From contig NZ_LPVZ01000020.1 in the NCBI RefSeq assembly GCF_001613795.1, forward strand, positions 496,001-560,000: a stretch of 64,000 nt of DNA, in the 5' to 3' direction. Made by a program: the position numbers and the translations under genes. Each line of letters begins with the position of its first letter. Within the stretch, counting starts at the first letter, position 1. A model generated the notes under the pieces. That model searched no databases and was not told the origin of the DNA. It worked only from the letters and a program-made list of their open reading frames with translations. Below are positions 46,843 through 55,944 of this stretch, piece by piece. This DNA comes from Thalassospira sp. MCCC 1A01148. GTDB lineage: Bacteria > Pseudomonadota > Alphaproteobacteria > Rhodospirillales > Thalassospiraceae.

Positions 46843-48230
46843 GCCCTCTTTCCGGAAGTAAGTTCATCAGCCAACGACAATAATCGCTCTCCGTAGGTCG
46901 CCCCATCTTGGCAAACGAAATATTCGCCGAGTGCGCCAAGCGATTTCTTTACATTGTCGTCTTTTGAATCTTCAAGAACCTGGCAACAGGCATCCACCAG
47001 CTTCGTTGTTGTAGTGCATCGCCCGACACCAGGCCCTGAAAACTCTGAAAAATGTCGTTGCCGCGCCGTGGCCTCGTAAACTCTGCGGATCTCTTCATCA
47101 ACGTTTTCAGAGGTCATCAAGACCTGAACTGGTTTTTTGCAAAGAACCGCTTCCAGAAGGATTGTTGACAATGGCGACACGACACCGGAAACCAATTCCA
47201 AGAGCTTTCTTGTTGGCTCATAAGGGGCCATATCAAAGCTATCATCAGGTTCTTTACTAATACGCCTGTAATAAGCCTCCATATGGGGGTCCATTGTGAC
47301 ATTTTCGAACCCGCACTCAAAGAAGTCTGGCTCATTTTCCATCAAACCACTTCGCCAAGGATGCGGTCTGTAGACAACATGACAACGCGGGATATCCCCA
47401 CGAGTTATAGCGTCATCAATAATCTTAAGATGCCTAGTTTCCTCAACGCTTTTGCTTGTTCCGCCGTAAAGCAAAATTGGGAGACCTGCCGGAACCCCAA
47501 ACAGCTGACGGAGCTCGCAATCATTTTCGACGACTGGCTTTCTGTATATTTGAAACTGGGCAGCACCAAAAACAAGCACACGCCCCTCTGGAACTCGCAT
47601 ATACTCCATGGCATGCCGTTTCGTTTGTTCTCCCCACACAACCAATCGGTCTGCTGGGCCGGTTGCTGAAGATTTCTGAGAAGGATTATCCCAAGAATTC
47701 ATTAAACACACATAAGGTATTTTTAGCCTCTTGCAGATAGGCCCTAGCTCATTGATAAAATATCCAGTCAATATTGAAGGATGAATTACAATATCTGCCT
47801 TCTCTTCCTCCACAAAACTTAGAAGATCTTTGTGCACCCCCATATATCTTTTGTAAAGGAATGCAAAAACTCCAAAAATAATAGGCAGGGAAAGAAAAGC
47901 GTGTTTTCTGACCAATGATGCCGGTCGCATGCTCTTGAAAAGCTCAAGCCTATCCACGTAGTAATCCGTACCACGCAAATTGTGTAAAACCGTCGGACAA
48001 AACAGATGATCCCACATACCCATGCGGTATCGGCTTACCTGAAATCTACACCAACTCTTTAAGCCCAACTTTTCAAGATCGAAATTAATGCCGAGCTTCT
48101 TCGAACTATCATCGGTGTGGAATACGTATTTTACGTCATATTTTTCTTCCAACTCATTAAATGCACCAGACAAAATAAAGTGCCGAATAAGCATATCAAA
48201 ATCGAGAAAAACCAAAGCCTTCTTTTTCAT
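46839..48230 (-). CDS. Putative GT-B glycosyltransferase (capsule synthesis-like)
   Basis: The 463-residue protein has an N-terminal ALVFLDFDMLIRHFILSGAF, a middle segment YVCLMNSWDNPSQKSSATGP, and a C-terminal donor half. That half includes LPILLYGGTSKSVEETRHLK, VVYRPHPWRSG and GVVSPLSTILLEAVLCKKPV. The Arg-Pro-His-Pro and Ser-Pro-x-Ser-Thr-x-x-Glu elements recur in surface-glycan GT-B enzymes. It is the first gene of the leftward block at its right edge. The ATG at 48230 is preferred because upstream residues to 48335 are low-complexity and overlap mntR. Confidence 0.7.
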   Translation of the reverse strand: MKKKALVFLDFDMLIRHFILSGAFNELEEKYDVKYVFHTDDSSKKLGINFDLEKLGLKSWCRFQVSRYRMGMWDHLFCPTVLHNLRGTDYYVDRLELFKSMRPASLVRKHAFLSLPIIFGVFAFLYKRYMGVHKDLLSFVEEEKADIVIHPSILTGYFINELGPICKRLKIPYVCLMNSWDNPSQKSSATGPADRLVVWGEQTKRHAMEYMRVPEGRVLVFGAAQFQIYRKPVVENDCELRQLFGVPAGLPILLYGGTSKSVEETRHLKIIDDAITRGDIPRCHVVYRPHPWRSGLMENEPDFFECGFENVTMDPHMEAYYRRISKEPDDSFDMAPYEPTRKLLELVSGVVSPLSTILLEAVLCKKPVQVLMTSENVDEEIRRVYEATARQRHFSEFSGPGVGRCTTTTKLVDACCQVLEDSKDDNVKKSLGALGEYFVCQDGATYGERLLSLADELTSGKRA

Positions 48231-48288
48231 ATCAACCACAAACCAAGAGAAACACAAAATATTTGAACCAAAAAATTGGTTCACACAA

Positions 48289-48720
48289 CTATTCCCATAA
48301 TAAAAGACAAGAAAAAACTGCCAACGTCTCCTCACTCACATGATGCTCAATCCCCTCGGCATCGAACTCCGCTATTTCGGGGTCCACCCCGATAGAGACC
48401 AAGAAGTTATAGACGATCTGGTGGCGTTCGCGACATTTTTTGGCAAGCGTTTCGCCTTTTTCTGTCAGGAAGATCGAGCGATATGGGCGGGAGGTGACAT
48501 AGCCGTCGCGTTCCAGGCGCTTGATGGTGTTATTGACTGTTGCCGCTGTCACGCCAAAACGTTCTGCCAGCGCGACGGAGCGCGCCTCACCTTCTTCGGC
48601 AATCAGGTCGCCGATCATTTCGACATAATCTTCGGTCACTTCGCGGGCATGCGCATCACGCAGGCGCGCGAAAACTTCGGCCTTGTTATGACGCGGATTA
48701 AGCGGCGTGTCTTCGCCCAT
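48289..48720 (-). CDS. mntR: Manganese transport regulator MntR (DtxR family)
   Basis: The 143-residue protein has a winged HTH (ARSVALAERFGVTAATVNNT, then IKRLERDGYVT) and metal-binding positions in DYVEMI, RERHQIVYNF and EGIEHHVSEE. These are typical of gram-negative MntR, the Mn(II)-dependent repressor of Mn importers. The start ATG at 48720 has a GGAGAG site. The last residues (FSCLLLWE) fall in AT-rich DNA and look unlike the usual MntR ending, so the 3' end may have been replaced at the island junction. It is divergent from the importer operon it should control. Confidence 0.9.
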   Translation of the reverse strand: MGEDTPLNPRHNKAEVFARLRDAHAREVTEDYVEMIGDLIAEEGEARSVALAERFGVTAATVNNTIKRLERDGYVTSRPYRSIFLTEKGETLAKKCRERHQIVYNFLVSIGVDPEIAEFDAEGIEHHVSEETLAVFSCLLLWE

Positions 48721-48779
48721 TGATCTCTCCACTGCAGACTTCCGGAACCTTCATAACAAGTAAGCTCGCAAATAGCAAT

Positions 48780-48815
48780 TTAGCCTTGACTAACTTTGAA
48801 AGTCCGCACATAAAT
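48780..48815 (+). promoter_or_regulatory. Promoter and candidate MntR operator of the Mn/Fe importer operon
   Basis: TTGACT (48786-48791), a 17-bp spacer and CATAAA (48809-48814) form a sigma-70-like promoter for the rightward operon. The -35 box is embedded in the inverted repeat TTAG-N6-CTAA (48780-48793), reminiscent of DtxR/MntR-type operators. Repressor binding there would block RNA polymerase. Sites for both divergent genes could be shared. The assignment is by pattern. Confidence 0.5.
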
Positions 48816-48861
48816 AGGGGACATTCACCAGAGTAATTCCAATTTGCTGTCGGAAGCCCTG

Positions 48862-49836
48862 ATGCAGATCTTTTCCCCACTTCGTCCAGTCATCAGCTAC
48901 CTTGCCCTGCTTGCGGCAATTGTATTTGCGAGCACGGCGACATCACATGCTAAACCGCTTAATGTGGTTGCAACGACATCCATGATTGCCGATGCCGCCC
49001 GCCAGATTGCTGGTGATCGCGCCGAGGTCAAGGCGCTGATGGGGCCGGGTGTCGATCCGCATTCCTATCGTCAAACCCGAAGCGATATCGCCGCCATGGC
49101 GCGCGCCGACCTTGTTCTTTGGCATGGCCTGTATCTGGAAGCACAGCTTGAAGAATTCTTCTTTGATCTTGGCAAACGCCGCAATGTCGTTGCGGTTGGC
49201 GAAGCTGTGGCGCGCGACAAGCTTTTGAGCCATGCTGATTATGATGGCCGGTTTGACCCGCATGTCTGGATGGACCCGAAACTTTGGGAAACCGTTGTCT
49301 ATGCCGTGCGTGATGCGCTGATTGCGACTGATCCCGATGGTGCGGCGACCTACACCGCCAATGCCAAAGCACACGTTGCCGAGATCAAAAAACTGACCGC
49401 CTACATGGCGTCCGTCACCGCCACCGTGCCGGAGAAAAGCCGGGTTCTGTTGACCGCGCACGATGCATTTAGCTATTTCGGACGCGGATATGATTTCGAG
49501 GTGCTGGGCATTCAGGGCATATCAACCGAGTCTGAAGCCGGTCTGCGCCGGGTCGAGGAGCTGGTTGATACCATTGTCGAGCGCGAGATTTCAGCAGTGT
49601 TTGTTGAAAGCTCTGTCCCGGAGCGCAATGTCCGTGCCCTGATTGAAGGGGCTGCGGCCCGTGGCCAGGACGTGGCGATTGGTGGTACGCTGTATTCCGA
49701 TGCCATGGGTGAGCCGGGAACCTATGAAGGCACCTATATCGGCATGATCGATCACAATGCCACATTGATCACGCGTGCCCTTGGCGGGGATGCACCCGAA
49801 GGCGGTTTTCAGGGCAAACTTGCCGCCGGGTCCTGA
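48862..49836 (+). CDS. sitA: Mn/Fe ABC importer, periplasmic binding protein (SitA/MntA-like)
   Basis: The 324-residue cluster A-I binding protein has a signal peptide ending near SHA-KPLNVVATTSM. Metal ligands are visible as His in GVDPHSYRQT, His in FDPHVWMDPK, Glu in GISTESEAGL and Asp in GGTLYSDAMG. The His-His-Glu-Asp set is the Mn/Fe type (SitA, MntC, TroA); zinc-specific ZnuA has a third His. ATG 48862 with a GGAAG site is chosen over TTG 48844. It heads a four-gene operon opposite mntR. Confidence 0.92.
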   Translation: MQIFSPLRPVISYLALLAAIVFASTATSHAKPLNVVATTSMIADAARQIAGDRAEVKALMGPGVDPHSYRQTRSDIAAMARADLVLWHGLYLEAQLEEFFFDLGKRRNVVAVGEAVARDKLLSHADYDGRFDPHVWMDPKLWETVVYAVRDALIATDPDGAATYTANAKAHVAEIKKLTAYMASVTATVPEKSRVLLTAHDAFSYFGRGYDFEVLGIQGISTESEAGLRRVEELVDTIVEREISAVFVESSVPERNVRALIEGAAARGQDVAIGGTLYSDAMGEPGTYEGTYIGMIDHNATLITRALGGDAPEGGFQGKLAAGS

Positions 49837-49891
49837 TCCCCGACAAGCATAACGTAGAGCCGACAACGCAAAGCGAAACAGGACACGAACC

Positions 49892-50692
49892 ATGAGCAAC
49901 GCCAAACTGGTTGCAGAATCGGGCAAGATACTGGACGTCGCGGCAAAGGATGCGCCGCTGACCGTGCGTGGCCTGACGGTGTCCTATGGCAACAAGCCAG
50001 CCGTATTTTCCGTTGATGCATCAATCCCGGCGGGCTCCATGACAGCCATCATCGGCCCGAATGGTGCCGGCAAATCGACCTTCCTGAAAGGCGCGCTTGG
50101 TGTTGTGCCGCGTCTTTCAGGCGAAGTGCGTATTTTTGGCAAACTGTTTGAAGATGCGCGTGACCGGGTTGCCTATGTTCCGCAGCGCGCCAGTGTCGAT
50201 TGGGATTTCCCGGCGCGCGTCATCGATGTTGTCCTTATGGGGCTTTACGGATCGGTCGGGCTGTTTCGTCTGTGGCGGGCCCGCCATCGTGAACAGGCGA
50301 TGGACTGCCTGAAGCGCGTTGGCATGGTCGATTTCGCGGACCGCCAGATCGGGCAGCTTTCCGGCGGCCAGCAGCAACGTGTTTTCCTGGCCCGCGCCCT
50401 GGCCCAGAATGCAGAGTTCTATTTGCTGGACGAACCATTTGCCGGTGTCGATGCCGCGACCGAACGCGCCATTGTTTCGGTCTTAAAAGAGCTTAAGGCC
50501 GAAGGCCGTACGGTGGTCTGCGTACATCATGATCTATCGACCGTTGCAGAGTATTTTGATCGGGTTCTTCTGATCAATGTGCGGCGCATTGCCGAAGGCC
50601 CGGTCAAAACGACCTTTACGGCCGAGAACCTTCAGGAAACCTATGGCGGGCGTCTTGCCACGACCCACATTGATGAATTGCATCTGGCCTGA
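49892..50692 (+). CDS. sitB: Mn/Fe ABC importer, ATP-binding protein (SitB-like)
   Basis: The 266-residue ATPase has [18 protein letters not shown] (Walker A) and [17 protein letters not shown] (signature). [15 protein letters not shown] (Walker B) and the switch His in CVHHDLSTV follow. It drives import through the two permeases encoded next, the first of which begins 5 bases after its stop. Confidence 0.93.
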   Translation: MSNAKLVAESGKILDVAAKDAPLTVRGLTVSYGNKPAVFSVDASIPAGSMTAIIGPNGAGKSTFLKGALGVVPRLSGEVRIFGKLFEDARDRVAYVPQRASVDWDFPARVIDVVLMGLYGSVGLFRLWRARHREQAMDCLKRVGMVDFADRQIGQLSGGQQQRVFLARALAQNAEFYLLDEPFAGVDAATERAIVSVLKELKAEGRTVVCVHHDLSTVAEYFDRVLLINVRRIAEGPVKTTFTAENLQETYGGRLATTHIDELHLA

Positions 50693-50697
50693 GCGAC

Positions 50698-51927
50698 ATG
50701 GGGTTTTTTGATTATTTCATAAGCGCCCTTTTCCTGCAGGCTGGCTATAACAGCGCGCTTGTTGCAATCGGTGCGGGCTTGCTTGGCCTTTCGGCCGGCA
50801 GTGCGGGCGCGTTCATTTTTCTGCGCAAGCGCGCCCTTGTTTCCGATGCGATCAGCCACGCCACCCTGCCCGGCGTCGGGCTTGCCTTTATCATCATGGT
50901 GGCCTTTGGCAGTGATGGGCGCTGGTTGCCGGGACTTATTCTGGGATCGGCGGTTTCATCGGCCATCGGGCTTTTGATGGTCGAATGGATCACACGCAAA
51001 ACCCGCCTGACAGAGGACGCGGCCATTGGCGCGGTTCTGTCGGTGTTTTTCGGGTTTGGCATCGTGCTTTTGACTGTCATCCAGACCATGTCATCAGGCC
51101 GTCAGGCGGGGCTTGAGAACTTCCTGCTGGGCTCAACAGCTGGCATGCTGATTTCAGAAGCCACCACCATTGCCGTTGCCGGGGCGCTGGCCGCCGCGTT
51201 TGTTTTCCTGCTTAGGCGCCCGATGACCCTAGTGGCGTTTGATCCGGAATATGCCGCAACGACTGGTGTCAATGTGCGTAATATCGATCTTGCCATGATG
51301 GGCCTTGCCCTGATTGTCACGGTCATTGGCCTAAAGATCGTCGGTCTGATCCTGATTGTTGCCCTTTTGATCATTCCGCCGGTTGCCGCACGCTTCTGGA
51401 CCAATCAGGTCGGCAAAATGATTGGCATTGCGGCGGTCATCGGTGGTCTTTCTGGCTATATCGGTGCGGTATTGTCCGCCGCCGAAGCATCGCTTCCGAC
51501 CGGTCCGATCATTGTTCTGGTTGCCTTTGGTTTCTTTTTGATTTCCGCCCTGTTTTCGCCATTGCGCGGCGGGTTGGCATCAGCCCTGCGGCATCAGCGT
51601 TTTCAGCGCCGTGTCCATCGTCGGCAGGGATTGCTTTCGCTTGCACGGCGTGAACCGATTTATGATGGTCTGACCATTCGTATCCTGCGCCGTGCCGGGA
51701 TGATCCGCGCAGACGGGGTTGCCACCGCACGCGGACGGATTGCCGCAGAAAAGGCCGCCCGTGATGAAGCGCGCTGGGCAATGGCGCGCCGGATGTTGTC
51801 CGACGATTCAGCTATTGAACGCTATGACGGACTGACCCCGATTGAACGGATGATGACCCCGGACCAGATTGCCGAAATTGACCGCATGATCCAGAACGCA
51901 CAAGCCGCGAAAGGAGCCAAAGCATGA
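50698..51927 (+). CDS. sitC: Mn/Fe ABC importer permease with C-terminal extension (SitC-like)
   Basis: The 409-residue protein has an ABC-3 permease domain of about eight membrane segments in residues 1-290. Landmarks are FLRKRALVSDAISHATLPGV, FDPEYAATTGVNVRN and LIIPPVAARFWTNQ. A soluble C-terminal tail of about 110 residues (DGLTIRILRRAGMIRADGVA, ARGRIAAEKAARDEARWAMA, LTPIERMMTPDQIAEIDRMI) is longer than classical SitC. It resembles the winged-helix-like tail of MntC/TroC proteins. It overlaps sitD by 4 bases. Confidence 0.9.
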   Translation: MGFFDYFISALFLQAGYNSALVAIGAGLLGLSAGSAGAFIFLRKRALVSDAISHATLPGVGLAFIIMVAFGSDGRWLPGLILGSAVSSAIGLLMVEWITRKTRLTEDAAIGAVLSVFFGFGIVLLTVIQTMSSGRQAGLENFLLGSTAGMLISEATTIAVAGALAAAFVFLLRRPMTLVAFDPEYAATTGVNVRNIDLAMMGLALIVTVIGLKIVGLILIVALLIIPPVAARFWTNQVGKMIGIAAVIGGLSGYIGAVLSAAEASLPTGPIIVLVAFGFFLISALFSPLRGGLASALRHQRFQRRVHRRQGLLSLARREPIYDGLTIRILRRAGMIRADGVATARGRIAAEKAARDEARWAMARRMLSDDSAIERYDGLTPIERMMTPDQIAEIDRMIQNAQAAKGAKA

Positions 51928-52874
51928 TCAATGACCTGATCACAGCCCTTGGCGCGGAGTTTGTGCAGCTGAGCCTGACGCCGATTGTGATTGGCACACT
52001 GGCTGCCATTGCCTGTGCATTGCCCGGTAATTTCCTGTTGCTGCGCCGTCAGGCCCTGATTGGTGATGCGATCAGCCACGTCGTGCTGCCCGGTATTGTT
52101 GCCGCCTTTCTGGTGACGGGCACAATTACCGCCGTACCGATGATGATCGGTGCCGGCGCGGCCGCCATTATCGCGGTAATCATGATCGAAATCGTCAAAC
52201 GGCTGGGCCGGGTGGAGCCGGGCGCGGCCATGGGCCTGGTTTTCACCACCCTGTTTGCCGCCGGCGTTCTGTTTCTTGAAATCACAGATACCAGTTCGGT
52301 CCATATTGATGTGCAGCACGCGCTTTTGGGCAATCTTGAAAGTCTGATCTGGTTTGACGCAAACGGTTGGGGATCGCTTCTTGATCCCGCAGCACTGGCC
52401 ACACTGCCCCCCCAATTGCCGCGTCTGGCCGTTGTTCTTGTTGCGATTACACTGTTCATTTTCCTGTTCTGGAAAGAATTGAAAATATCGACCTTTGATG
52501 CGGCCTTTGCCGGTGCGGTTGGCATTCGCACCCGTACACTTGGTTTTGCGCTGGTGGTGGCAACAGCCGTTGCAGCCGTCGCAGCCTTCGATGCGGTCGG
52601 ATCGATTATTGTGATTGCGATGTTTGTCTGCCCACCAGCCAGTGCGCGACTGATGACCAACCAACTGGCTCGACAGGTTGGCTGGTCAGTTATCTTTGCA
52701 ACCATTTCGGCCGTTCTGGGTTACGTATTTGCAGGCTATGGTCCGGGCTGGTTTGGGTCACCCTATGCGGTCAGTGCCGCGGGCATGATTGCCACGGTAT
52801 CAGGTGTGATCCTGCTCCTTGCTTGCCTGTTTGGTCCGCAACGCAAACGCACCGGCCAACAGGCCGAAACCTGA
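51924..52874 (+). CDS. sitD: Mn/Fe ABC importer, second permease (SitD-like)
   Basis: The 316-residue ABC-3 permease has LLRRQALIGDAISHVVLPGI, GAAMGLVFTTLFAAGVLFLE, FDAAFAGAVGIRTR and IAMFVCPPASARLMTNQLAR. It is paralogous to the preceding permease without its soluble tail. Together the two would form a heterodimeric channel. It starts within the 3' end of sitC. Confidence 0.92.
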   Translation: MINDLITALGAEFVQLSLTPIVIGTLAAIACALPGNFLLLRRQALIGDAISHVVLPGIVAAFLVTGTITAVPMMIGAGAAAIIAVIMIEIVKRLGRVEPGAAMGLVFTTLFAAGVLFLEITDTSSVHIDVQHALLGNLESLIWFDANGWGSLLDPAALATLPPQLPRLAVVLVAITLFIFLFWKELKISTFDAAFAGAVGIRTRTLGFALVVATAVAAVAAFDAVGSIIVIAMFVCPPASARLMTNQLARQVGWSVIFATISAVLGYVFAGYGPGWFGSPYAVSAAGMIATVSGVILLLACLFGPQRKRTGQQAET

Positions 52875-52919
52875 TTGTTTCATCTGGCAGGCCTGACCAA
52901 GCACATGCATAGTGATGCG

Positions 52920-53831
52920 ATGAATGGTCTCGTGCGAAATAGCCTTCAAGGGATATGTCTAATCGGCATGCTGGTTCTGGCCAGTGCGACGACAAGCCAT
53001 GCCCAAACAGAACAACTGGAAGCAGAACTCCATCAATTCGGTGACATCGAACTCATAACGTTTGAAGGACGCGAGGACTTCCTGAGGAAGATCGACACGG
53101 CACTCGGACTTGGCAATATCAAGGACCCGAATCAGACATTTGCCAGGCTGCCGCGATCCCCGTTCACCGTGACCGGGCGTCAAAATGGTCAAGCGTTGAC
53201 GACCTGCCGGATTTTTGTCCCAGCCAGGCTTACCCCCGAAAACAACAGCGAAATTTTTGCCGAACTGATGCGCAACTGGTTTGGCACAAGCCTTAACTAT
53301 GCCAGCGACACCGGCCTTACCTATCGCTGGCTGATCTTTCATGAAGCACGTCATTGCCAGCCCGATCATTTCGGCGGTGACGCGCTTAAGGATAATCGCG
53401 ACGAACACGAAGCCGACCTGTTTGCATTCAACAAACTGGCAAATGCGCAAAACCGCGATCAGCTTGCCATCGATATCACGGCGTTTCGCATGATCACATC
53501 TGCCCTGATTGCCCGGCCAAGCCATATGACAGGCTTGTCGCTCAAGCGTGCCATTGAAGCAAGGACACCACTTGATGCCAGCGTGGAAATGGCCGCCTTT
53601 CAAACGGTACGCGCGATGATAAACCGGCGGGCAAAATCAATTGCCACAGCCATCAATCCCACCAACCGGGAACTGATTCGTGCCATTACCGAGTTGCGGA
53701 AAGAAGCCGGGCAGGAAACGGGCAGATCAAGTGATCCGCTAACTGTCGAAATCCTGATCGCGCTCGATGACGCCATTGCGCATTTTGCGCCAGCCCTGCA
53801 TCGGTCCGTCGCCAATGTCAGGGCAAATTGA
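52920..53831 (+). CDS. Secreted protein with HEXXH zinc-protease-like motif
   Basis: The 303-residue protein begins with a signal peptide (LQGICLIGMLVLASATTSHA) and has a zinc-protease-like motif HEARH at residues 141-145 in RWLIFHEARHCQPDHF. DEHEADLFAF at 161-170 could supply a third ligand. No named peptidase family was recognised. The gene directly follows the Mn/Fe importer operon on the same strand with a 45-base gap, so it may be co-transcribed. An alternative start at 52905 is possible. A periplasmic metallopeptidase is likely but unproven. Confidence 0.68.
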   Translation: MNGLVRNSLQGICLIGMLVLASATTSHAQTEQLEAELHQFGDIELITFEGREDFLRKIDTALGLGNIKDPNQTFARLPRSPFTVTGRQNGQALTTCRIFVPARLTPENNSEIFAELMRNWFGTSLNYASDTGLTYRWLIFHEARHCQPDHFGGDALKDNRDEHEADLFAFNKLANAQNRDQLAIDITAFRMITSALIARPSHMTGLSLKRAIEARTPLDASVEMAAFQTVRAMINRRAKSIATAINPTNRELIRAITELRKEAGQETGRSSDPLTVEILIALDDAIAHFAPALHRSVANVRAN

Positions 53832-53843
53832 CCGAAACCAGAC

Positions 53844-54911
53844 TTAGCGCCCCGCCTTGCGCCAGAATGTCATGGCAAGACACTTGTCGCGATCAAGACC
53901 CAGCTCCTTGCGCCAATAATTATGGATGGGCTTGTAATCGGACTGCTCCACTCCGGCCCAGCAATACACACTCTGACCCGCGTCGGGCAGATCGACAGAT
54001 CGAATGGCATCTTGCAGCAGGCTACGTTCCACCACCTTCGCGTCATCGCGAAAAAGCCATGTAACCTGTATCTGACTTTCTGTTTTTACCGAAATGACGT
54101 CGGATTGGCTGCCGACCTCGATGAAGGCGTGGCCCGATACATGATCCGGCATTTCGGCCAGATAGCGCCCGATGGCCGGCAAAGCGGTTTCGTCCCCCGC
54201 CAACAGCATCCAGTCGGCGTCGGGCAAGGCGGTTCCAAGTGGCCCTGTCATGGCAACCACATCACCGGGACTGGCATGCATGGCAAAAGCCGAACCCGGG
54301 CCGTTATCGCCATGCATGACGAAATCGACATCAACCCAGCCGGCCCCGGCGTCGATTGCGCGGATCGTATAAACGCGCTGTTCGACGGTGTTTTCATCAC
54401 TGGGCCAGACGGGCATGCCATTGTCCGCCAGGGTCGGCCATTGCGGATTTTCCTGCCCACGTGGCGGGATCAGCAACCGCACATGGATGGCTTCGCTGTC
54501 ATATGCCTCAAGCTCACTGCCATGAAGGCGCAAGCGCCGCATATGCGGCGAAAGGTCGGTGATCTCGCCCACGGTCAGTTCGCAGAAATTGGGCAACTTT
54601 CCATTGCCTTTGCCCGCCCCCTGCCAGCGGCAATCAAGATCGGCGTCTGGCATGGCCTGTTGCAGGATGGAAATAATCGCAGACTTCATCTGCATCACAT
54701 CCACTTCACTCTTGGCTGCAATTTCAACCTCAAGCGCAGTTTCTGTACAGCTCAGTTGGATCTGGCCGACAGAAACTGAAATCCGTGTCCGATCACCCTG
54801 ACAGGAAACCTCGAAATCATGTTCCCGATAGAATGCGGCAGCCTGATTGATCAGGGCCGCAGAGTTTGGCAACGCAATGCGCGTTTTGGCGGTCAGTAGC
54901 GATGTGGACAT
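53844..54911 (-). CDS. Siderophore-interacting protein (ferric-siderophore reductase) with DUF2218
   Basis: The 355-residue protein has an N-terminal DUF2218-like domain (about 1-95) followed by a FAD-binding SIP domain with the flavin motif RVYTIRAID. VDVDFVMHGDNGPGSAFAMH and AGDETALPAIGRYLAEMP of the SIP family follow. GQSVYCWAGVEQSDYKPIHN and YWRKELGLDRD complete it. It uses NAD(P)H/FAD to release iron from siderophores in the cytoplasm (ViuB/SIP family). Its promoter region contains palindromes (54946-54994), so iron-responsive control is likely. It ends 13 bases from the convergent HEARH gene. Confidence 0.9.
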   Translation of the reverse strand: MSTSLLTAKTRIALPNSAALINQAAAFYREHDFEVSCQGDRTRISVSVGQIQLSCTETALEVEIAAKSEVDVMQMKSAIISILQQAMPDADLDCRWQGAGKGNGKLPNFCELTVGEITDLSPHMRRLRLHGSELEAYDSEAIHVRLLIPPRGQENPQWPTLADNGMPVWPSDENTVEQRVYTIRAIDAGAGWVDVDFVMHGDNGPGSAFAMHASPGDVVAMTGPLGTALPDADWMLLAGDETALPAIGRYLAEMPDHVSGHAFIEVGSQSDVISVKTESQIQVTWLFRDDAKVVERSLLQDAIRSVDLPDAGQSVYCWAGVEQSDYKPIHNYWRKELGLDRDKCLAMTFWRKAGR

Positions 54912-54945
54912 GATTTCCCGGATAAATGGGCGAACAGGATTGGCC

Positions 54946-54994
54946 CATTGTTAATAGTAACAATGATAGGCATTCTCAATAAAAATTATCATTG
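54946..54994. promoter_or_regulatory. Palindromic operator region, candidate Fur-type control
   Basis: CATTGTTA (54946-54953) and TAACAATG (54958-54965) form a perfect 8-bp inverted repeat with a 4-nt spacer. CAATGATA (54961-54968) and TATCATTG (54987-54994) form another perfect 8-bp repeat with an 18-nt spacer. Between them TGATAGGCATTCTCA (54964-54978) resembles a Fur 7-1-7 site. The region lies upstream of the siderophore-interacting protein gene. Which repressor (Fur, Irr or another) binds is not determined. Confidence 0.55.
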
Positions 54995-55092
54995 ATTTTG
55001 CCGGCCCGTGATAGATGTTTGTCACCTATGCTTGCCCCGCCCCCGCGCGGTAAGCCCGACATTTATTGATTACCGGAAGTCTGAAAAAAGCG

Positions 55093-55944
55093 ATGCCTGA
55101 CAAGATCCGCCGTCTTAAATCATTCGAGTTTCCCGTTGCCGTTGACTGGGCTGCCAAAGAAGGCTGGAACCCCGGCATTCATGATGCAGAGGTGTTTTTC
55201 AACACCGATACCGAAGGGTTCTGGGGCGCGTTTGACAAGCAGGGACTGGCGGCTGTTATATCAGCGGTTCAGTACAGTTCGGACTTCGGGTTTGTCGGCT
55301 TTTACATCTGCCGCCCGGACCGTCGCGGATCGGGTCTTGGCTATCGGTTGTGGCAAACGGTGCTTGAAGACAGCGTTCTGAAGACCGTTGGCCTTGATGG
55401 TGTGGTCGATCAGCAGGACAATTATCGCAAATCCGGTTTTGAGTTTGCCCATCGCAACATCCGGTTCGGCGGCGTGGTAGAGACCGATGTCGACATCCCT
55501 GATGATCTGATCACGCTTGAAATTAATGACATCGCCATTGTCGATGCATTCGAACAGACCTGTAACCTGTTTCCGGAAAGCCGCCTGAACTTCCTGCGCG
55601 GCTGGATCGGGAACGCCAAGCACACTGCCCTCGCCCTCAAGGGCCCGATGGGTATTCGTGGTTATGGCGTTATTCGACCATGTCTTGAGGGCCACAAGAT
55701 CGGCCCGCTATTCGCACAGGATACCAAAGATGCCAAAATTCTGTTTGGTGCCCTTTTGCAAAGTCGTTCTGATCAAGGCAGCAAGGTCTATCTTGATGTA
55801 CCCGAACCCAATCAGGCTGCCGTCGACCTGGCCAAGATGCACGGCATGGTGCAGGAATTTGAAACTGCACGGATGTATAAGGGCCCGGCACCCGAACTGG
55901 ATCTCGATAATATCTTCGGGATTTCATCGTTTGAGCTGGGTTAA
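55093..55944 (+). CDS. GNAT N-acetyltransferase, tandem-domain type
   Basis: The 283-residue protein has an N-terminal GNAT domain with acetyl-CoA loop GFYICRPDRRGSGLGYRLWQ and substrate segment GVVDQQDNYRKSGFEFAHRN. A second, more degenerate C-terminal half (GPMGIRGYGVIRPCLEGHKI) resembles a GNAT dimer domain, as in YitH-like enzymes. ATG 55093 is chosen over TTG 55066. It is divergent from the iron-linked gene and may share its operators, but a metal role is not implied by the domain. Confidence 0.8.
   Translation: MPDKIRRLKSFEFPVAVDWAAKEGWNPGIHDAEVFFNTDTEGFWGAFDKQGLAAVISAVQYSSDFGFVGFYICRPDRRGSGLGYRLWQTVLEDSVLKTVGLDGVVDQQDNYRKSGFEFAHRNIRFGGVVETDVDIPDDLITLEINDIAIVDAFEQTCNLFPESRLNFLRGWIGNAKHTALALKGPMGIRGYGVIRPCLEGHKIGPLFAQDTKDAKILFGALLQSRSDQGSKVYLDVPEPNQAAVDLAKMHGMVQEFETARMYKGPAPELDLDNIFGISSFELG

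Noticed and set aside
48240-48345. Search for a direct repeat of the tRNA-Ser 3' end as an island attachment site
   Set aside because: The tRNA 3' sequence (CCCACCCTCTCCGCCA) does not recur near 48.3 kb, and no integrase gene is visible, so no att pair can be claimed.
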